Below are positions 29,814 to 40,794 of a stretch of DNA of 64,000 nucleotides, in pieces. Made by a program: the position numbers and the translations under genes. The stretch is from Gordonia sp. OPL2. GTDB taxonomy: Bacteria > Actinomycetota > Actinomycetes > Mycobacteriales > Mycobacteriaceae. The notes below the pieces were generated by a model. It saw only the letters and a program-made list of their open reading frames with translations. It made no database searches and was not told the DNA's origin. Positions within the stretch are counted from its first letter, which is position 1. Each line of letters begins with the position of its first letter. The DNA is taken from positions 62,001 to 126,000 of the forward strand of contig NZ_RKME01000012.1 in assembly GCF_003797825.1 (NCBI RefSeq), read 5' to 3'.

Positions 29814-32800
29814 TCAGGCGGACATGGAGATCTGCCCGATCTGGGCCTGATATCCGTTGGGCGCCTGCGGCAGCGATGTCAGCCACACCATCACGAAGGG
29901 GCTTTGCTGCGGGTTGGGCACGGTGATGGTCGTCCTCGGCTGATCCACCGTCCCCGCGGCGATCTCACGTGTCTGCGCGAGGGTGGGCTGGGCGGTCGCG
30001 GAGGTGCGGATCGAGACGGCGAATCCGGGTGTCGGGGACGCGATGGTGACCGTCTTGACGGCCTTGGGGCCCCCGAGGTTGAACATCAGCCCGAGGCCTG
30101 GCTTGAGACCGCCGAAGTCCGCCGAGCCGCGGTAGGTGTCGGTCCGCCAGGGTGGGGCGGCGCCGCTGATCACGTTGCCCAGGTTGGCCGTGCTGTCGGG
30201 CGGCTGATTCGACAGGTCGACGAGGCTGACGCCCTGCAGCGGGATCGGGGCAGGCGCCGCCGGTGGGGGCGCGGCGGCCCCGGCGGTCTCGGGAGCCGGT
30301 GGCGCCGACGACGTGGTGAGGATCGAGTCGATGTCGGTGTTCTCACCGTCGGAGCCGAAGATGTTGGTGGCCCAGACGATCAGCGCGATCACGATGAACA
30401 GGGTGAGCAGCCCGGCGCCGACGAGGAGGGCCACATTGCGTCGGCCCTGCTGTTCAGGAGCCTTCTCCGGCTGGGACGACGCCATCGCGATCGGTGGTGC
30501 GTCTCCGGTGATCGCCGGGAGCATGTCGGTGTTCAGGTCGACGACGGTTGCCTGATCGAGGACGTGCTGGACCGTCCCGGCGGTCCGGATCCCGCGCTGG
30601 CCGTCGAGCGCCCGGGCGGCCACCGCCGAGATCTCGAACGGCGTCTCCGGGCGTGCCTTGCGCGGCTCGATCGGGTTGCCCTTGTCGTCGGGCTCGGCGA
30701 TCGGCAGACCGCCGACCGGTTCGGTGGTGTCGTCGGTGGTGACGAGATCGGTGCCGTTCTCCGGATCGAGCGGCCAACGGGCCAGCAGCAGTGCGTAGAG
30801 CACGGCCCCCAGACCGCGGACGTCAGAGGACTTGTCGTCGCCGGCGAGCGTGCCGGGGAAGGCGAGCACGGCGTTGCCGTCGGTACTGATCCGGATCCGG
30901 TCGGGATGATCGATCGACAGTGCGCCGCCGGAACGATGGGTGATCTCGGCGGCGGCCGCGAGCGCGCGGACGGCGCGGGCGGCGCCGATCGGGGACGGCT
31001 GGGATCGGGCGACCTCGGTGAGCGATGAGCCCGGAACCCACTCGGTGACGACGATCCCGCCCGACGACCCGCGGACGACATCGAGGACGCGGGCCACTCC
31101 GGCAGAGGAGATCTGTCCGAGCCGCAGGGTCCGCGACAGCACGCCCTGCGGGCCCTCGTCGGTGATCTTCGCCGACTCACCACGTTCGGGCGGCGGCGCG
31201 AGTTGGTCGGCGTCGACGAACGTCAGCGCCACCTCACGGTCGAGGTTGATGTCGAGCGCGCGCCAGAACTGGAGTCCGCGAGTGCCGCCGTGATGATCGA
31301 GCAGGCGATACCGGCCGCCGGCGACGGCCGCGCCCGGAACCAGTCGGGGGCCACGGGGCCGGGGACGTGCGGTTGGCCCAGCCGGACCCGATTGCGCATG
31401 ACCTCGATCTGCCCGACTGCGATCCGACTGATCGCGATCCGGCTCACGACGATCGGAAGCGTCTGTCTCGGAAGCAGATTCGGGCGTATCGGACGTCGGG
31501 GCCGTCGACGGGTCGGAGATCTGCTCGGTCGCCGGGTCGATGCCGTCGCCGCGGGACGCTCCGATGGCCTGCGACCGATCGTCGACGGTCACCGAGCCCT
31601 TGTCCGGAGCGTCCGGGATGATCTCGGTGTCCCCGGTGGACCCGATCTCATTCTCACTCACGCGCCGAGCTCCTCTCCTGCGATATCGCATGTCACGGGG
31701 TGCATGGAGCCGCATCTCGCCACCGTCGCGCAAACGCGCGGCACCGCCGCTGTGAACCGAGTACGACTGCCATGTGGCGGTGCCCCGGTCGAATCGCCGG
31801 AGCACCTGTACCTGACCAGAGTACGGGAGCGACTCATCGGTGTTGATCCGCGGAAACTGAACCGTGATGGTCGGTGCCGATTCTGTTACCGGACTCTCAG
31901 GTGGAGCCAAGGCGGGGATGAACCGGCCGAGCATGCGCCGCACCGACATCCCGATCGACACCACGTCGGGAACCCGGGCCGCGGCCAGTCCGGCGTAGGT
32001 GACACCGAGCACGACGACCGCTGTCAAGACCAGGTACACCAGTGATCCGAACTTGCCGACCTCACTCGTGAGTCGGTGCAGTCCGGACAGATTCGAGACC
32101 GCCCAGACGATCGCGGTCACCCCGATCGAGACGCCGAGGGTCACCAGGGTGGTGCGGTAGACGTCGGTCAGTTTCTCGTTGTGCAGTCGTCGGCGCAACA
32201 GGTAGTGGCCGACGATCGCGCCGACCAGATAACCCAGACCGTTCGACAACGCGAGCCATCGGACGACCATCTCCGGATCGGAGAACAGCACGGGTCCCAG
32301 ATAGGACGACACGACCTTGACCGCCGTGATGCCGAGGACCATCGCGGTCGGCGTCCACGCGTCCTGGCGGGCGTAGAAGACGCGGAGCTGAACCAGGGTC
32401 ATCGCGTACGGGATGATCGTGAACGCACCCCAGGCGAGGACCGAGCCGAGCTGGGAAGCGGTGTCGGCGTCGAACCGTCCGAAGTTGAACACGGCGATAC
32501 CGATGGCCGGCCCGAAGAAGGTCATGTACGCGACGACCGGTACCAGCGCCACCATCGTGAGTCGCGTCGCCAGGGAGAGGTCGTCGACGACGGCGTGGTC
32601 GTCGTCGGCGGCCGCGTGCCGGGACAGTCGCGGCATGATCGCGGTCAGGATCGTCACGCCCAGCACGCCGTACGGCAACTGGAGCAACTGCCAGTGGGTG
32701 GCGTAGACGCTGATGCCGGAGGCGTCGGCGTGCGCGGCGATGCGATAGGTGACGATGAGGCCGACCTGCAGGATCGCGACGTAGGTGACGATCGCGAGGG

Positions 32801-33911
32801 CCATGTTGCCGAACAGTCGCAGGCGGGCGTCGATGCCCCACTTCCACGCCAGCCGCACGCCTGCGCGCTTGATCCACGGCAGTAGGACGCCGGCCTGCAT
32901 GACGACACCGAGGGTGGTGCCGATGCCCAGCACCAGCAATTGAGGATCGGTCATCCGGACCGGGTTGAGCGTGATCTCACCCGGCATCAGCGCGTACAGC
33001 ACCAGGGTCGCGATCTGCACGATGTTGTTGAGCACCGGGGCCCACGCGCCGGGTTTGAAGAACCCCTTCATGTTCAGGATCGCGATGAACAGCGCGGACA
33101 TGCCGTAGAAGAGGATCTCCGGCAGGAGCAGATAGGCGAGTGCGGTGGTGAGGGATCGGTTGACGTCGCCGTCACCGACGTTGAGGAATGTCAGCAGCGG
33201 TGCGGCGATCATCGCCACGACCGTCGCCGTGCCCAGCGTGACGACGGCCAGCGTGAAGATCCGGTTGATGAAGTCGCGACCGCCGTCGGGATCCTCGGCC
33301 TCGGCGCGGACGAGCACCGGGATCACGATCGCGGTGAGCACGGCGCCGAGGACGACCTCGGCGATCATGCTCGGCAGCACGTAGGCGGCCTGGAAGGCGG
33401 ACGCGATCGCCGGGCCGAGCATGGCCAGCACCAGCACGGTACGGATGAACCCGGTGATGCGACTGGTCAGTGTGGCCAGCGCGATCGAACCGCTGGTCCT
33501 CAGGATGCTGGAGTCGGAATCGCGGGCCAGCTCGTTCGACGGACTCGTGTCCGGCGGGTTCCCGTCGGGTCCGGTGGAGCTGCGCGGTTGTGTCAGCGTG
33601 CCCGCGCTGCGGGACGTCCGGCCACTCTCGGGGCCGGATGGGTCGGCGGCGCCGCGCCCAGGCGGGTTCTGAACCGGCGGATTCTGACCCTGCGGATTCT
33701 GCCCCGGCGGGACCTGACGGGGTGCGGGGCGCGACGGGATGTGGCGCGGCGGCGGGGGTGCGCCGCGGCCGGCGAGAGGCGGCTGGTCGGCGACCGGACC
33801 GGACAGCGGCGCGGGACCGCGGGGGCCACGACGCCGAGGGTCGTCCGCCCCGCCGGGCGGAATCCGGCGGGGTGCTGCTCGACGCGGCTCGCGTGGTCCC
33901 TGGTCGGTCAT
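29814..33911 (-). CDS. murJ: MurJ (MviN) lipid II flippase fused to a pseudokinase domain
   Basis: The 1365-residue protein moves lipid II across the membrane for peptidoglycan synthesis. Residues 1-125 are Pro/Gly/Arg-rich and cytoplasmic. About 130-680 is the 14-helix MviN/MurJ core, with ALATLTSRITGFIRTVLVLAMLG at its start. A linker leads to a kinase-like domain (about 860-1100), then a membrane segment (RNVALLVGAGLLTLFIVIALIVW, near 1155-1178) and an extracellular C-terminal beta domain (about 1230-1365). Kinase residues are lost: the glycine loop is degenerate, VALTF replaces VAxK, and HRD and DFG are absent. In M. tuberculosis (Rv3910) PknB phosphorylates this pseudokinase, which then binds FhaA. 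The ATG overlaps the upstream DUF6049 stop (ATGA). Confidence 0.95.
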   Translation of the reverse strand: MTDQGPREPRRAAPRRIPPGGADDPRRRGPRGPAPLSGPVADQPPLAGRGAPPPPRHIPSRPAPRQVPPGQNPQGQNPPVQNPPGRGAADPSGPESGRTSRSAGTLTQPRSSTGPDGNPPDTSPSNELARDSDSSILRTSGSIALATLTSRITGFIRTVLVLAMLGPAIASAFQAAYVLPSMIAEVVLGAVLTAIVIPVLVRAEAEDPDGGRDFINRIFTLAVVTLGTATVVAMIAAPLLTFLNVGDGDVNRSLTTALAYLLLPEILFYGMSALFIAILNMKGFFKPGAWAPVLNNIVQIATLVLYALMPGEITLNPVRMTDPQLLVLGIGTTLGVVMQAGVLLPWIKRAGVRLAWKWGIDARLRLFGNMALAIVTYVAILQVGLIVTYRIAAHADASGISVYATHWQLLQLPYGVLGVTILTAIMPRLSRHAAADDDHAVVDDLSLATRLTMVALVPVVAYMTFFGPAIGIAVFNFGRFDADTASQLGSVLAWGAFTIIPYAMTLVQLRVFYARQDAWTPTAMVLGITAVKVVSSYLGPVLFSDPEMVVRWLALSNGLGYLVGAIVGHYLLRRRLHNEKLTDVYRTTLVTLGVSIGVTAIVWAVSNLSGLHRLTSEVGKFGSLVYLVLTAVVVLGVTYAGLAAARVPDVVSIGMSVRRMLGRFIPALAPPESPVTESAPTITVQFPRINTDESLPYSGQVQVLRRFDRGTATWQSYSVHSGGAARLRDGGEMRLHAPRDMRYRRRGARRVSENEIGSTGDTEIIPDAPDKGSVTVDDRSQAIGASRGDGIDPATEQISDPSTAPTSDTPESASETDASDRREPDRDQSDRSRADRGHAQSGPAGPTARPRPRGPRLVPGAAVAGGRYRLLDHHGGTRGLQFWRALDINLDREVALTFVDADQLAPPPERGESAKITDEGPQGVLSRTLRLGQISSAGVARVLDVVRGSSGGIVVTEWVPGSSLTEVARSQPSPIGAARAVRALAAAAEITHRSGGALSIDHPDRIRISTDGNAVLAFPGTLAGDDKSSDVRGLGAVLYALLLARWPLDPENGTDLVTTDDTTEPVGGLPIAEPDDKGNPIEPRKARPETPFEISAVAARALDGQRGIRTAGTVQHVLDQATVVDLNTDMLPAITGDAPPIAMASSQPEKAPEQQGRRNVALLVGAGLLTLFIVIALIVWATNIFGSDGENTDIDSILTTSSAPPAPETAGAAAPPPAAPAPIPLQGVSLVDLSNQPPDSTANLGNVISGAAPPWRTDTYRGSADFGGLKPGLGLMFNLGGPKAVKTVTIASPTPGFAVSIRTSATAQPTLAQTREIAAGTVDQPRTTITVPNPQQSPFVMVWLTSLPQAPNGYQAQIGQISMSA

Positions 33912-36844
33912 GGCCTTTCTCGGTCGGTCGTGCCCGGCGTGGGCGTCTCGTCGGTTCGCTCCGGTCCTGCTTCCTGCGCGTCGGCCGGATCTGCGTCCGA
34001 TCGGTCTGTGTCTCCCTGGTCGTGGTCTCCCCGGTCGTGGAGGATCGGGTCCTCGAGTGCCCGGTGTTCCTCCTGATGCAGGGTACGGCGACGTTGCTGA
34101 TACGTGCTGCCGGCGAGGAGCCGTTCGTGCTCATCGGGGTCGGGACGGTCCTCGTCGGCGGGGTCGGGTTGACCGCGGAACCGGTGCCACAGCCGGCGTG
34201 CGGTCAGCAGCACCAACGCGATCCCGGCGATGATCGTCACGTAGAACAGCGGTTTCCCGTAGGCATTGGCGTGGACGGACAGGCTGATCGGTGAGCCCAG
34301 CGAGATGCCGCTCGACGTCGACATCCCGATCGTGACGGTGATCGCCTCGGAGTTCTCCGCGCGTGTCGGCAGTTGGATCTGCCGGGTTCCGTTCGCCGGG
34401 ATCTCGATGACACCGAGATCGCCGACATCGAGTTCCGGCGGCGCCGACACGTCGATACGCACGCGGATCGGCAACGCGAGGTCGTTGCGGACGACCAGGA
34501 GGAGCGGACTGCGTTCGGAGGCGAGGGTGTATCGACCGCCGGGGTCGAGGATCGTGACGGAGTTCCGCATACGCGCCAGGGTGGTGTCGACCGCTCCGAT
34601 CCGGCCGTCGCGTTCGGTCCGCATCTGCGCCCGCACCGCAGGCGCCTCACGGTCCGGACTGCGGACGGACCGCAGCAGGTCCTCGCGCAGGGGGGCCACG
34701 TAGCGCTCCGGCGACGCCGCCACATCCGCCGAGTTCATCAGCGACGCCTGCAGCTGGAACGTGAGGTCCGCATGGTCGCGGATGGTGGACGCGGTGCGAT
34801 CGTCGACGGCGAGTCCCAGTGAGGCGAGCGGGTCGACACCCGGTGGTGGGACGAAGCGGGCACCCTCGGTCGTCGTGTCGAGGTCGCCGACGACGTCCGA
34901 CAGCGGTCCGGGGGAGGCCGCACCCGATTCCAACAGGACTGTGGCGGTGGTGAAGAGGGCGTTGGCGTCGTCGGTCGACGGCGCCCAGTAGGTCGGCGGC
35001 ACGACGAACGAGCTGCGACCCGACACGGGCAGCGGCGACCGCGCAGCACCCTCGCCGCGCTCCGGGGAGGCGATCGAGGGGTAGGCGAGCGCGGAGAGGG
35101 CGGCCTGGCGGCGGGCCGTGGGGGACTCGTCGTCGACGGACACCCGTTGGGCGGGCGGCGTGAGCGGCGTCGTCGCGGGGGCGTTGCCGGCGGCGGCGAG
35201 CGCAGCGGTCACCGACGGATCGCTGGTCTGCACGCGTAGGTCGCCGACGCGGTAGTCGCCGGTCGGGGTCGAGCGCGTGGGATCGACACTCGTCGTCGAC
35301 GTGACGGCCTTGCCGATTCCCGCCGACGTGAGCACGTTCGCACCGGTCGTGTCGATGGCCCCCAGGGCCGGGATGGTCAGTCCGCGGACGCTACGCACGC
35401 CGAGGATGGCGTCGACGACATCCGAGGGTGTCGTCAGTGCCGCGTCGGTCAGGCCGGAGTTGGCGATGCGCGACAGCGAGGTGAGGTCGGCCTGCGCGAA
35501 CGGCAACGCGACGGTACACATCCGCGACGACACGTCGCGGAGTTCGGCGAGCCAGTCCGCGGCCGCCGACTGTCCGGTGCCGGGCGTCGTCGGCGACGTC
35601 GGGTCCATCGGGTCCGATGACACCTCGTAGCCCAGCGACATCGCCCGGACCGTCACCAGCAGATCGGGATCGATCGCCAGGCACATGCTCTGCTCGAGTT
35701 TCGACGGCTGCCTGCCAGTCGGGGCGGTCGGTTGCCCCGACGTCGCCGGTTGTCCCGACTGCGCCGGCGCCGATGACTCGGGCGGCTGTGACGCCCCGTT
35801 GCCGCTGGTCGCGGGCTGGGAACCGGGCGGCAGCGAGGTGTCGTCATCAGTACCGCCGTCATCGGTGCCGCCGTCGTTCGGGTCACCGTCGTTCGGATCG
35901 CCGTCGGACCCGTCGTCGCCGGTCACCGATCGTGCCGACGCGAGGAGCGTGTCGAGCCGTCCGCCCGGCGACAACGACCGCGCGAGGTCGTCGCCGACGA
36001 GCCGCACCGGTTCGGTGTTGCCCCCGAGGACGCCGGGGGTGAGTTGCGGCGGCGCCGACAGCGGCCAGAGCATCGTGAGCCGCGACGGGCTCGACAGGTC
36101 GGCCGACACGGAACCGTCGGACCCGAGGTCGGTGTCGGCGGACTCGCTCCGACCCTCACTGGGATCGACGTACTGCTCGGCCCGGGCGCGGTCTGGCGGC
36201 AACGACAGCACCGGGAGCAGCGTGCGCGACTGCGCGAGTTTGGCCCGGTTCCCGTAGTCGGGCAGACCGTTGACATTGACATTCAGCGGGAACACACCGG
36301 TGCGCTGGATGTCGAGGCCGTTCTCTCCCGACAGCGACGCCGACACCGTGAACGAGATGGAGGAACCCGGTTGGAGTTCCATGGAGATCGGACGGAACGG
36401 AGTCGCGGCGCTGACGGGAACCGGTGTGACCGCGAGGCTGCTGCGCAACCCGGCGGCGTCGGACACGGCGTCGCCGCGTTCGAGTCGTACCGAGAGATTT
36501 CGCAGCATCCGATCGCCGATGTTCTCCAGCCGGCCGGTGACGGTGACGACATTCGAGCCGCTGCTGGTGACCAACGACGGTGACATCGACGTCACCGAGA
36601 GCCGGAGGAAGTTGCTGGCGACCCCTTCGTCCGTGCCGTCGCCCGGGTCGGTCGTGGCCCCGGAGGCGGTGGTTCCGGAGTCGGTGCCGGACGGCGCTGA
36701 GGCCGCAGGCGCCGCCGACAACACGAGCATCGTGAGGACAGCCAGGACCGCGGCACACGCCCGGGCGATCCGGGATCCGGGACCTCGGGGCCCGGGGGTG
36801 GATGGGAGCAGAACCGGCCGGCGCAACACCCGGCCGTCAGGCAT
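33908..36844 (-). CDS. DUF6049 family secreted, membrane-anchored protein (Rv3909-like)
   Basis: The 978-residue product starts with a signal peptide (hydrophobic [22 protein letters not shown], residues 28-49). A large extracytoplasmic part follows, including an Asp/Gly/Pro low-complexity insert near residues 310-390 ([13 protein letters not shown] and [10 protein letters not shown]). Near the C-terminus are a membrane segment ([21 protein letters not shown]) and a charged cytoplasmic tail. This matches Rv3909, of unknown function but always beside murJ. The ATG at 36844 overlaps the Nudix stop by 8 bp, and its own stop overlaps murJ as ATGA. The three are therefore translationally coupled, suggesting a shared role in cell-wall assembly. 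Confidence 0.88.
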   Translation of the reverse strand: MPDGRVLRRPVLLPSTPGPRGPGSRIARACAAVLAVLTMLVLSAAPAASAPSGTDSGTTASGATTDPGDGTDEGVASNFLRLSVTSMSPSLVTSSGSNVVTVTGRLENIGDRMLRNLSVRLERGDAVSDAAGLRSSLAVTPVPVSAATPFRPISMELQPGSSISFTVSASLSGENGLDIQRTGVFPLNVNVNGLPDYGNRAKLAQSRTLLPVLSLPPDRARAEQYVDPSEGRSESADTDLGSDGSVSADLSSPSRLTMLWPLSAPPQLTPGVLGGNTEPVRLVGDDLARSLSPGGRLDTLLASARSVTGDDGSDGDPNDGDPNDGGTDDGGTDDDTSLPPGSQPATSGNGASQPPESSAPAQSGQPATSGQPTAPTGRQPSKLEQSMCLAIDPDLLVTVRAMSLGYEVSSDPMDPTSPTTPGTGQSAAADWLAELRDVSSRMCTVALPFAQADLTSLSRIANSGLTDAALTTPSDVVDAILGVRSVRGLTIPALGAIDTTGANVLTSAGIGKAVTSTTSVDPTRSTPTGDYRVGDLRVQTSDPSVTAALAAAGNAPATTPLTPPAQRVSVDDESPTARRQAALSALAYPSIASPERGEGAARSPLPVSGRSSFVVPPTYWAPSTDDANALFTTATVLLESGAASPGPLSDVVGDLDTTTEGARFVPPPGVDPLASLGLAVDDRTASTIRDHADLTFQLQASLMNSADVAASPERYVAPLREDLLRSVRSPDREAPAVRAQMRTERDGRIGAVDTTLARMRNSVTILDPGGRYTLASERSPLLLVVRNDLALPIRVRIDVSAPPELDVGDLGVIEIPANGTRQIQLPTRAENSEAITVTIGMSTSSGISLGSPISLSVHANAYGKPLFYVTIIAGIALVLLTARRLWHRFRGQPDPADEDRPDPDEHERLLAGSTYQQRRRTLHQEEHRALEDPILHDRGDHDQGDTDRSDADPADAQEAGPERTDETPTPGTTDRERP

Positions 36845-38018
36845 CGCCGGCCGGTGGACGCCGGGGACGCCTCCGGCGCCGACGAGACCGCGCCGGGGGC
36901 GGCGGTTCATTGCGGCGCTGGTTGCGTGCGGCTGCGGCTCTCTCATAGGCGTTGGGTTCGGTGCGAATGCTCTCGGCCTCGGACTGGGCCAACCGGCTGG
37001 GGTCGGCGGCGAGATCGGCGATGACGCCGCGGGCCATCCGGGCCAGTCGCCGCTCGTCAGAGTACGTGAGCTTTCGGGGCAGTTCGGCCAGCGGCACCCA
37101 TGCCACCTCACTCACCTCGTAGTCGGCGTCGGAGAGCTCACCCCCGATGCTGCGCAACAGGTAGTGGTGGACGGTCTTGTGGATTCGACGACCCTCGCTG
37201 ACGAACCAGTAGTCGATCTTGCCGAGCGGCGCGACGACGGTGCCCTCGATGCCGGTTTCCTCGGCGACCTCGCGGATCGCGGTCTGCTCGGCGGTCTCGC
37301 CGGTCTCGATGTGCCCCTTCGGCAACGACCACATCATGCGGCCGCGGCGATCCATGCGGCCGATCAGTGCGGCCGCGAGCTGGTCGACCGGCAGGTCGAG
37401 GTCGGAGATCACGAGGCCACCGGCAGATGTCTCACGCACCGTCCGCAGACGTTCCTGTCCGCGCTCGGGCCGGCTGCTGCCGTTGCGCCGACGACTCTTG
37501 GTCTTGCCGCTGGGCGTGCCGTCGGCGCCGACGGTGTGCGTCAACCCCGTCTTGGTGATCTTCGCGGTGACCGCGACCAGGTCGGACGGTTTCGGTGGTG
37601 ACACGCGCGTGTGCGTCGGCTGCAGGTCGTCGCCGGAGTCCACGCGTTCGGGCTCGGTGGTGCGTTTCGGCATCGGACCCGGCTTGGGGGTGTCCCGGCG
37701 TTCGGCCGGCCGGGGCGTCGGAGTCTGCTCGGGTTCGGCGTGAGGGACATCGGCCGTCGTCGAGGGTGTGGGGGACGGCCGCCGACCGCGTCGTCGGCGA
37801 CCGCGGCGACCGCGGCGCGACGGACCGCCACCGGAGTCGTCGGGGGCGGGGGATTTCCGCAGTGCCCCCGGCGGCGCCAGGTCCGCGGGTGTGATCCGCC
37901 GGCCGCCGGTACCGTCCGTACGGTCCGACGAGCTGTGGGCGGTGTCACCGGAACGACCGCGACCCGCTGTGACGTCGGAAGAGACGTCAGAGGGGTCGGT
38001 GGACGGATCGGCGGACAC
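36837..38018 (-). CDS. mutT4: Nudix hydrolase (MutT4-like) with long basic extensions
   Basis: The perfect Nudix box [23 protein letters not shown] (about residues 235-257) indicates hydrolysis of a nucleoside diphosphate linked to another group. The family fold runs from about 185 to 330. The protein is 393 residues from the GTG at 38018, much longer than the roughly 250-residue M. tuberculosis Rv3908. The extra N-terminal half includes a cluster [13 protein letters not shown], and the C-terminus ends in an Arg-rich tail. Both could bind nucleic acid or phospholipid. The start is uncertain; no good ribosome binding site is visible. It is divergent from pcnA and coupled to DUF6049 by overlap. 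Confidence 0.85.
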   Translation of the reverse strand: MSADPSTDPSDVSSDVTAGRGRSGDTAHSSSDRTDGTGGRRITPADLAPPGALRKSPAPDDSGGGPSRRGRRGRRRRGRRPSPTPSTTADVPHAEPEQTPTPRPAERRDTPKPGPMPKRTTEPERVDSGDDLQPTHTRVSPPKPSDLVAVTAKITKTGLTHTVGADGTPSGKTKSRRRNGSSRPERGQERLRTVRETSAGGLVISDLDLPVDQLAAALIGRMDRRGRMMWSLPKGHIETGETAEQTAIREVAEETGIEGTVVAPLGKIDYWFVSEGRRIHKTVHHYLLRSIGGELSDADYEVSEVAWVPLAELPRKLTYSDERRLARMARGVIADLAADPSRLAQSEAESIRTEPNAYERAAAARNQRRNEPPPPARSRRRRRRPRRPPAGDA

Positions 38019-38230
38019 GTTCTCGATGCTAGCCGTTGGCCACCTGCCGTTTGCCTTGATGGGGCGGCCCCGGCGCGGTGACGTCGGCCGAACGGGCCAC
38101 CCGACGACCAGGGCGGCGGGTCGTCGCCGACCACGAGGGGACCCCGTGCCGACCGTGAGCGCCGACGGCACCCGCATGGCCGAATCGGCATTTGTGGCCA
38201 GGGCAGACCCCGACGGTAGGCTGACATGCC

Positions 38231-39673
38231 GTGACCGACCCCGAACGCCGTACTCGCCTGTTGGCATCGGCGGCCGTGACGTTGCGGGGACTCTCCGACG
38301 TTCTGGTGCCGCTGGGAGCCGCCTTCGCCCACGCCGGACACGAACTCTTCCTCGTCGGCGGGTCAGTCCGTGATGCAGTCCTCGGTCGGCTGTCCGGCGA
38401 CCTCGACTTCACCACCGACGCCCGGCCCGATCAGGTGTCGGCGCTGCTGTCGGGGTGGGCCGACGCACAGTGGGACACCGGCATCGACTTCGGCACCATC
38501 AGCGCGCGCAAGGGCGATCAGATCGTCGAGATCACCACCTTCCGCGCCGACTCCTACGACCGCGTCTCGCGGAATCCCCAGGTGGTGTTCGGGGAATCGC
38601 TCGACGATGATCTCGTCCGGCGCGATTTCACCATCAACGCGATGGCCGTGCGGATCGGGCCGGACGGACCGGCCGACTTCTGCGATCCCCTCGACGGACT
38701 CACCGCGCTGCTCGCCGGCGTCATCGACACCCCCGCGACACCGCAGGAGTCGTTCGACGACGACCCGCTGCGGATGCTGCGCGCGGTCCGGTTCGTCTCC
38801 CAGCTGGGGTTCCGCGTCGCGCCGAGGGTGTTCGACGCCATCACCGACATGGCCGGGCAGATCGAGCGGATCACCGCCGAGCGCGTGCGCGCCGAGTTGG
38901 ACAAGATGATCCTGGGCGAGCATCCGCTCGAGGCCATCGACCTCATGGTCGACACCGGTCTCGCCGAGCGTGTCCTGCCCGAGGTGCCGGGCATGAAGCT
39001 CACGATCGACGAGCACCACCAGCACAAGGACGTCTATCAGCACTCGCTGACCGTGCTGAAGCAGGCGATCGACCTCGAGGTCGGCGACCCCGACCTCGTT
39101 CTCCGATGGGCGGCCCTGCTGCACGACATCGGGAAGCCGGCAACCCGACGGCACGAGCCGGGCGGTGGAGTCAGCTTCCACCATCATGAGGTCGTCGGCG
39201 CGAAGATGGTCCGTAAGCGGATGCGCGCGCTCAAGTACCCGAAGGCCGTCGTCGACGACGTGTCGCAACTGGTGTTCCTGCACCTGCGGTTCCACGGGTA
39301 CGGCGATGGCTCCTGGACCGATTCCGCGGTCCGTCGCTACGTCACCGATGCCGGTGATCTGCTCGACCGGCTGCACAAACTGGTCCGCGCCGACTGCACC
39401 ACCCGCAACAAGCGCCGCGCCCGTCGACTGCAGGACAACTACGACCATCTCGAGCAGCGGATCGCGGACCTGAAAGAGGCCGAGGATCTCGACCGTGTGC
39501 GGCCCGACCTCGACGGCAACGCGATCATGGAGCTCCTCGGACTGCAGCCGGGGCCCCAGGTCGGTCAGGCATGGAGATTCCTCAAGGAACTGCGCCTCGA
39601 CCGTGGTCCGCTCACCCGCGACGAGGCCGAGCAGGCCCTGCGGGAATGGTGGGCGGCCACCTCGGAGCGTTGA
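38231..39673 (+). CDS. pcnA: CCA tRNA nucleotidyltransferase
   Basis: The 480-residue enzyme adds or repairs the 3' CCA of tRNAs. Class II nucleotidyltransferase motifs are clear: [15 protein letters not shown] (about residues 38-52), the metal-binding [12 protein letters not shown], and [10 protein letters not shown]. The ATP-selecting region follows with [19 protein letters not shown]-terminal HD domain has [11 protein letters not shown] and [10 protein letters not shown], which in relatives gives phosphatase or phosphodiesterase activity for repair. Start is the GTG at 38231. At least one tRNA here (tRNA-Ile) lacks an encoded CCA. It is divergent from the Nudix-DUF6049-murJ operon, as in mycobacteria, and is followed by a repeat array. 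Confidence 0.96.
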   Translation: MTDPERRTRLLASAAVTLRGLSDVLVPLGAAFAHAGHELFLVGGSVRDAVLGRLSGDLDFTTDARPDQVSALLSGWADAQWDTGIDFGTISARKGDQIVEITTFRADSYDRVSRNPQVVFGESLDDDLVRRDFTINAMAVRIGPDGPADFCDPLDGLTALLAGVIDTPATPQESFDDDPLRMLRAVRFVSQLGFRVAPRVFDAITDMAGQIERITAERVRAELDKMILGEHPLEAIDLMVDTGLAERVLPEVPGMKLTIDEHHQHKDVYQHSLTVLKQAIDLEVGDPDLVLRWAALLHDIGKPATRRHEPGGGVSFHHHEVVGAKMVRKRMRALKYPKAVVDDVSQLVFLHLRFHGYGDGSWTDSAVRRYVTDAGDLLDRLHKLVRADCTTRNKRRARRLQDNYDHLEQRIADLKEAEDLDRVRPDLDGNAIMELLGLQPGPQVGQAWRFLKELRLDRGPLTRDEAEQALREWWAATSER

Positions 39674-39722
39674 CGGCGGTCGGAACCTGCTCTCGCCAGG
39701 AGGGAGCCCGCGATGTGAGGCC

Positions 39723-39834
39723 CCCTGCTCCTTGAGGAGCGAGCTCCCGACCTGAGCCCTGCTCCCTGAGGAGCGACCTCGCGACCTGAGCCCCTGCTCC
39801 CTGAGGAGCGAGCTCGCGAGCGTCACGAAGGGGC
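39723..39834. repeat. 34-bp tandem repeat array running into the lipid kinase gene
   Basis: Units start CCCTGCTCC(T/C)TGAGGAGCGA. Unit 1 is 39723-39756 and unit 2 is 39757-39790, both ending GCTCCCGACCTGAG or CTCGCGACCTGAG. Unit 3 starts at 39792 and ends differently, in CGAGCGTCACGAAGGGG. GCTCC/GGAGC within each unit can pair. Unit 3 contains the stop and last codons of the lipid kinase gene at 39823. Confidence 0.88.
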
Positions 39835-40791
39835 GAACACCTCCGCCGAGGCCGGCACCACCTCGAACACCGCGGGGAGCTCGCCGACGAGGTCTCCGTC
39901 GATCGACACCAGAGCCGTTGGGTCGCAGTAGAGTTCGATCTCCTTGCCGCGCATGGTCCGCACCATCGGATGCGTGAGGTGTCGGCCGGTGAACACGGTG
40001 GGGAACACCTTGGCGACGGTGAGACGGGCGAATCGTGACGGCCTGCTGGCCATCGTGACGTCGAGCAGACCGTCGGTTATCGAGGCGTTCGGAGTGATTA
40101 GCATGCCACCGCCGTACGAGGTGGTGTTGCCGATGGCGGCGAACACGAGGTCGTCGTCGAGCTCCGCGTCGTCGACACGGACGTGATAGTGCCGGGATCG
40201 CAGGCCGATCAGCTCGCGCAGTGCCGCCAGCGTGTAGCGGGACTGACCCTTCGGCCATGACATCGCGACGGCCCGCGCGGTGACAGAGGCGTCGAAACCC
40301 GTTGCGGCGACAGTGCAGAACAGTTCGCAGCGACCGTCGGGGAAGGTCACCCGGCCGAGGTCGATGGTGCGTGTGTGGCCACGGCTGATCAGTTCGACCG
40401 CGGCGTCGACGTCCTCGATGGGGATGTCGAGGTTGCGGGCGACGTCATTTCCCGATCCGGCGGGAATCACGCCGATGGGCGTGCCCGTCCCGAAGGCCGC
40501 CTCCAGCGCCAGCCGGATGCTGCCGTCGCCGCCCACCACGGCAAGCGCATCGGTGTCGCTGCGCGCGGCCTTCCCGGCACGTTCGGCGGCCTCGGCCGCG
40601 TCGCGCCCGACGATGAGTTCGGTGTCCACCCCGCGAGCGCGAAACGCCGCGACCGCCTCGTCGGCGATCATCTTCCCGGCCCCGTGGCGCGCGTGCGGAT
40701 TCGCCAGGACCGTGACGTGACCGGGAACGCGGTCGGTGCCGCCGGACGAATGGCCGGCGGCGTGGGACGGATCGTGGGTGGGGGCGCCCAT
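39823..40791 (-). CDS. Diacylglycerol kinase-family lipid kinase
   Basis: The 322-residue product has the DAGK catalytic domain. GGDGS (the family usually has GGDGT) near residue 88 and IPAGSGNDVARNL near 113 form the ATP-binding core. The beta-rich C-terminal half contains GLLDVTMASRPSRFARL. The likely reaction is phosphorylation of diacylglycerol or a related lipid at the membrane face; it may supply phosphatidic acid or act on another long-chain alcohol. The final residues and stop lie in a repeat unit, so the C-terminus may have been altered by repeat insertion. It is divergent from a TetR-glpD operon across only about 20 bp that contain a palindrome. Confidence 0.88.
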   Translation of the reverse strand: MGAPTHDPSHAAGHSSGGTDRVPGHVTVLANPHARHGAGKMIADEAVAAFRARGVDTELIVGRDAAEAAERAGKAARSDTDALAVVGGDGSIRLALEAAFGTGTPIGVIPAGSGNDVARNLDIPIEDVDAAVELISRGHTRTIDLGRVTFPDGRCELFCTVAATGFDASVTARAVAMSWPKGQSRYTLAALRELIGLRSRHYHVRVDDAELDDDLVFAAIGNTTSYGGGMLITPNASITDGLLDVTMASRPSRFARLTVAKVFPTVFTGRHLTHPMVRTMRGKEIELYCDPTALVSIDGDLVGELPAVFEVVPASAEVFAPS

Positions 40792-40794
40792 GGG

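Noticed and set aside
33172..34134. 320-codon minus-strand frame bridging murJ and DUF6049
   Set aside because: It lies in another frame of the two overlapping real genes and is Arg/Pro-rich noise.
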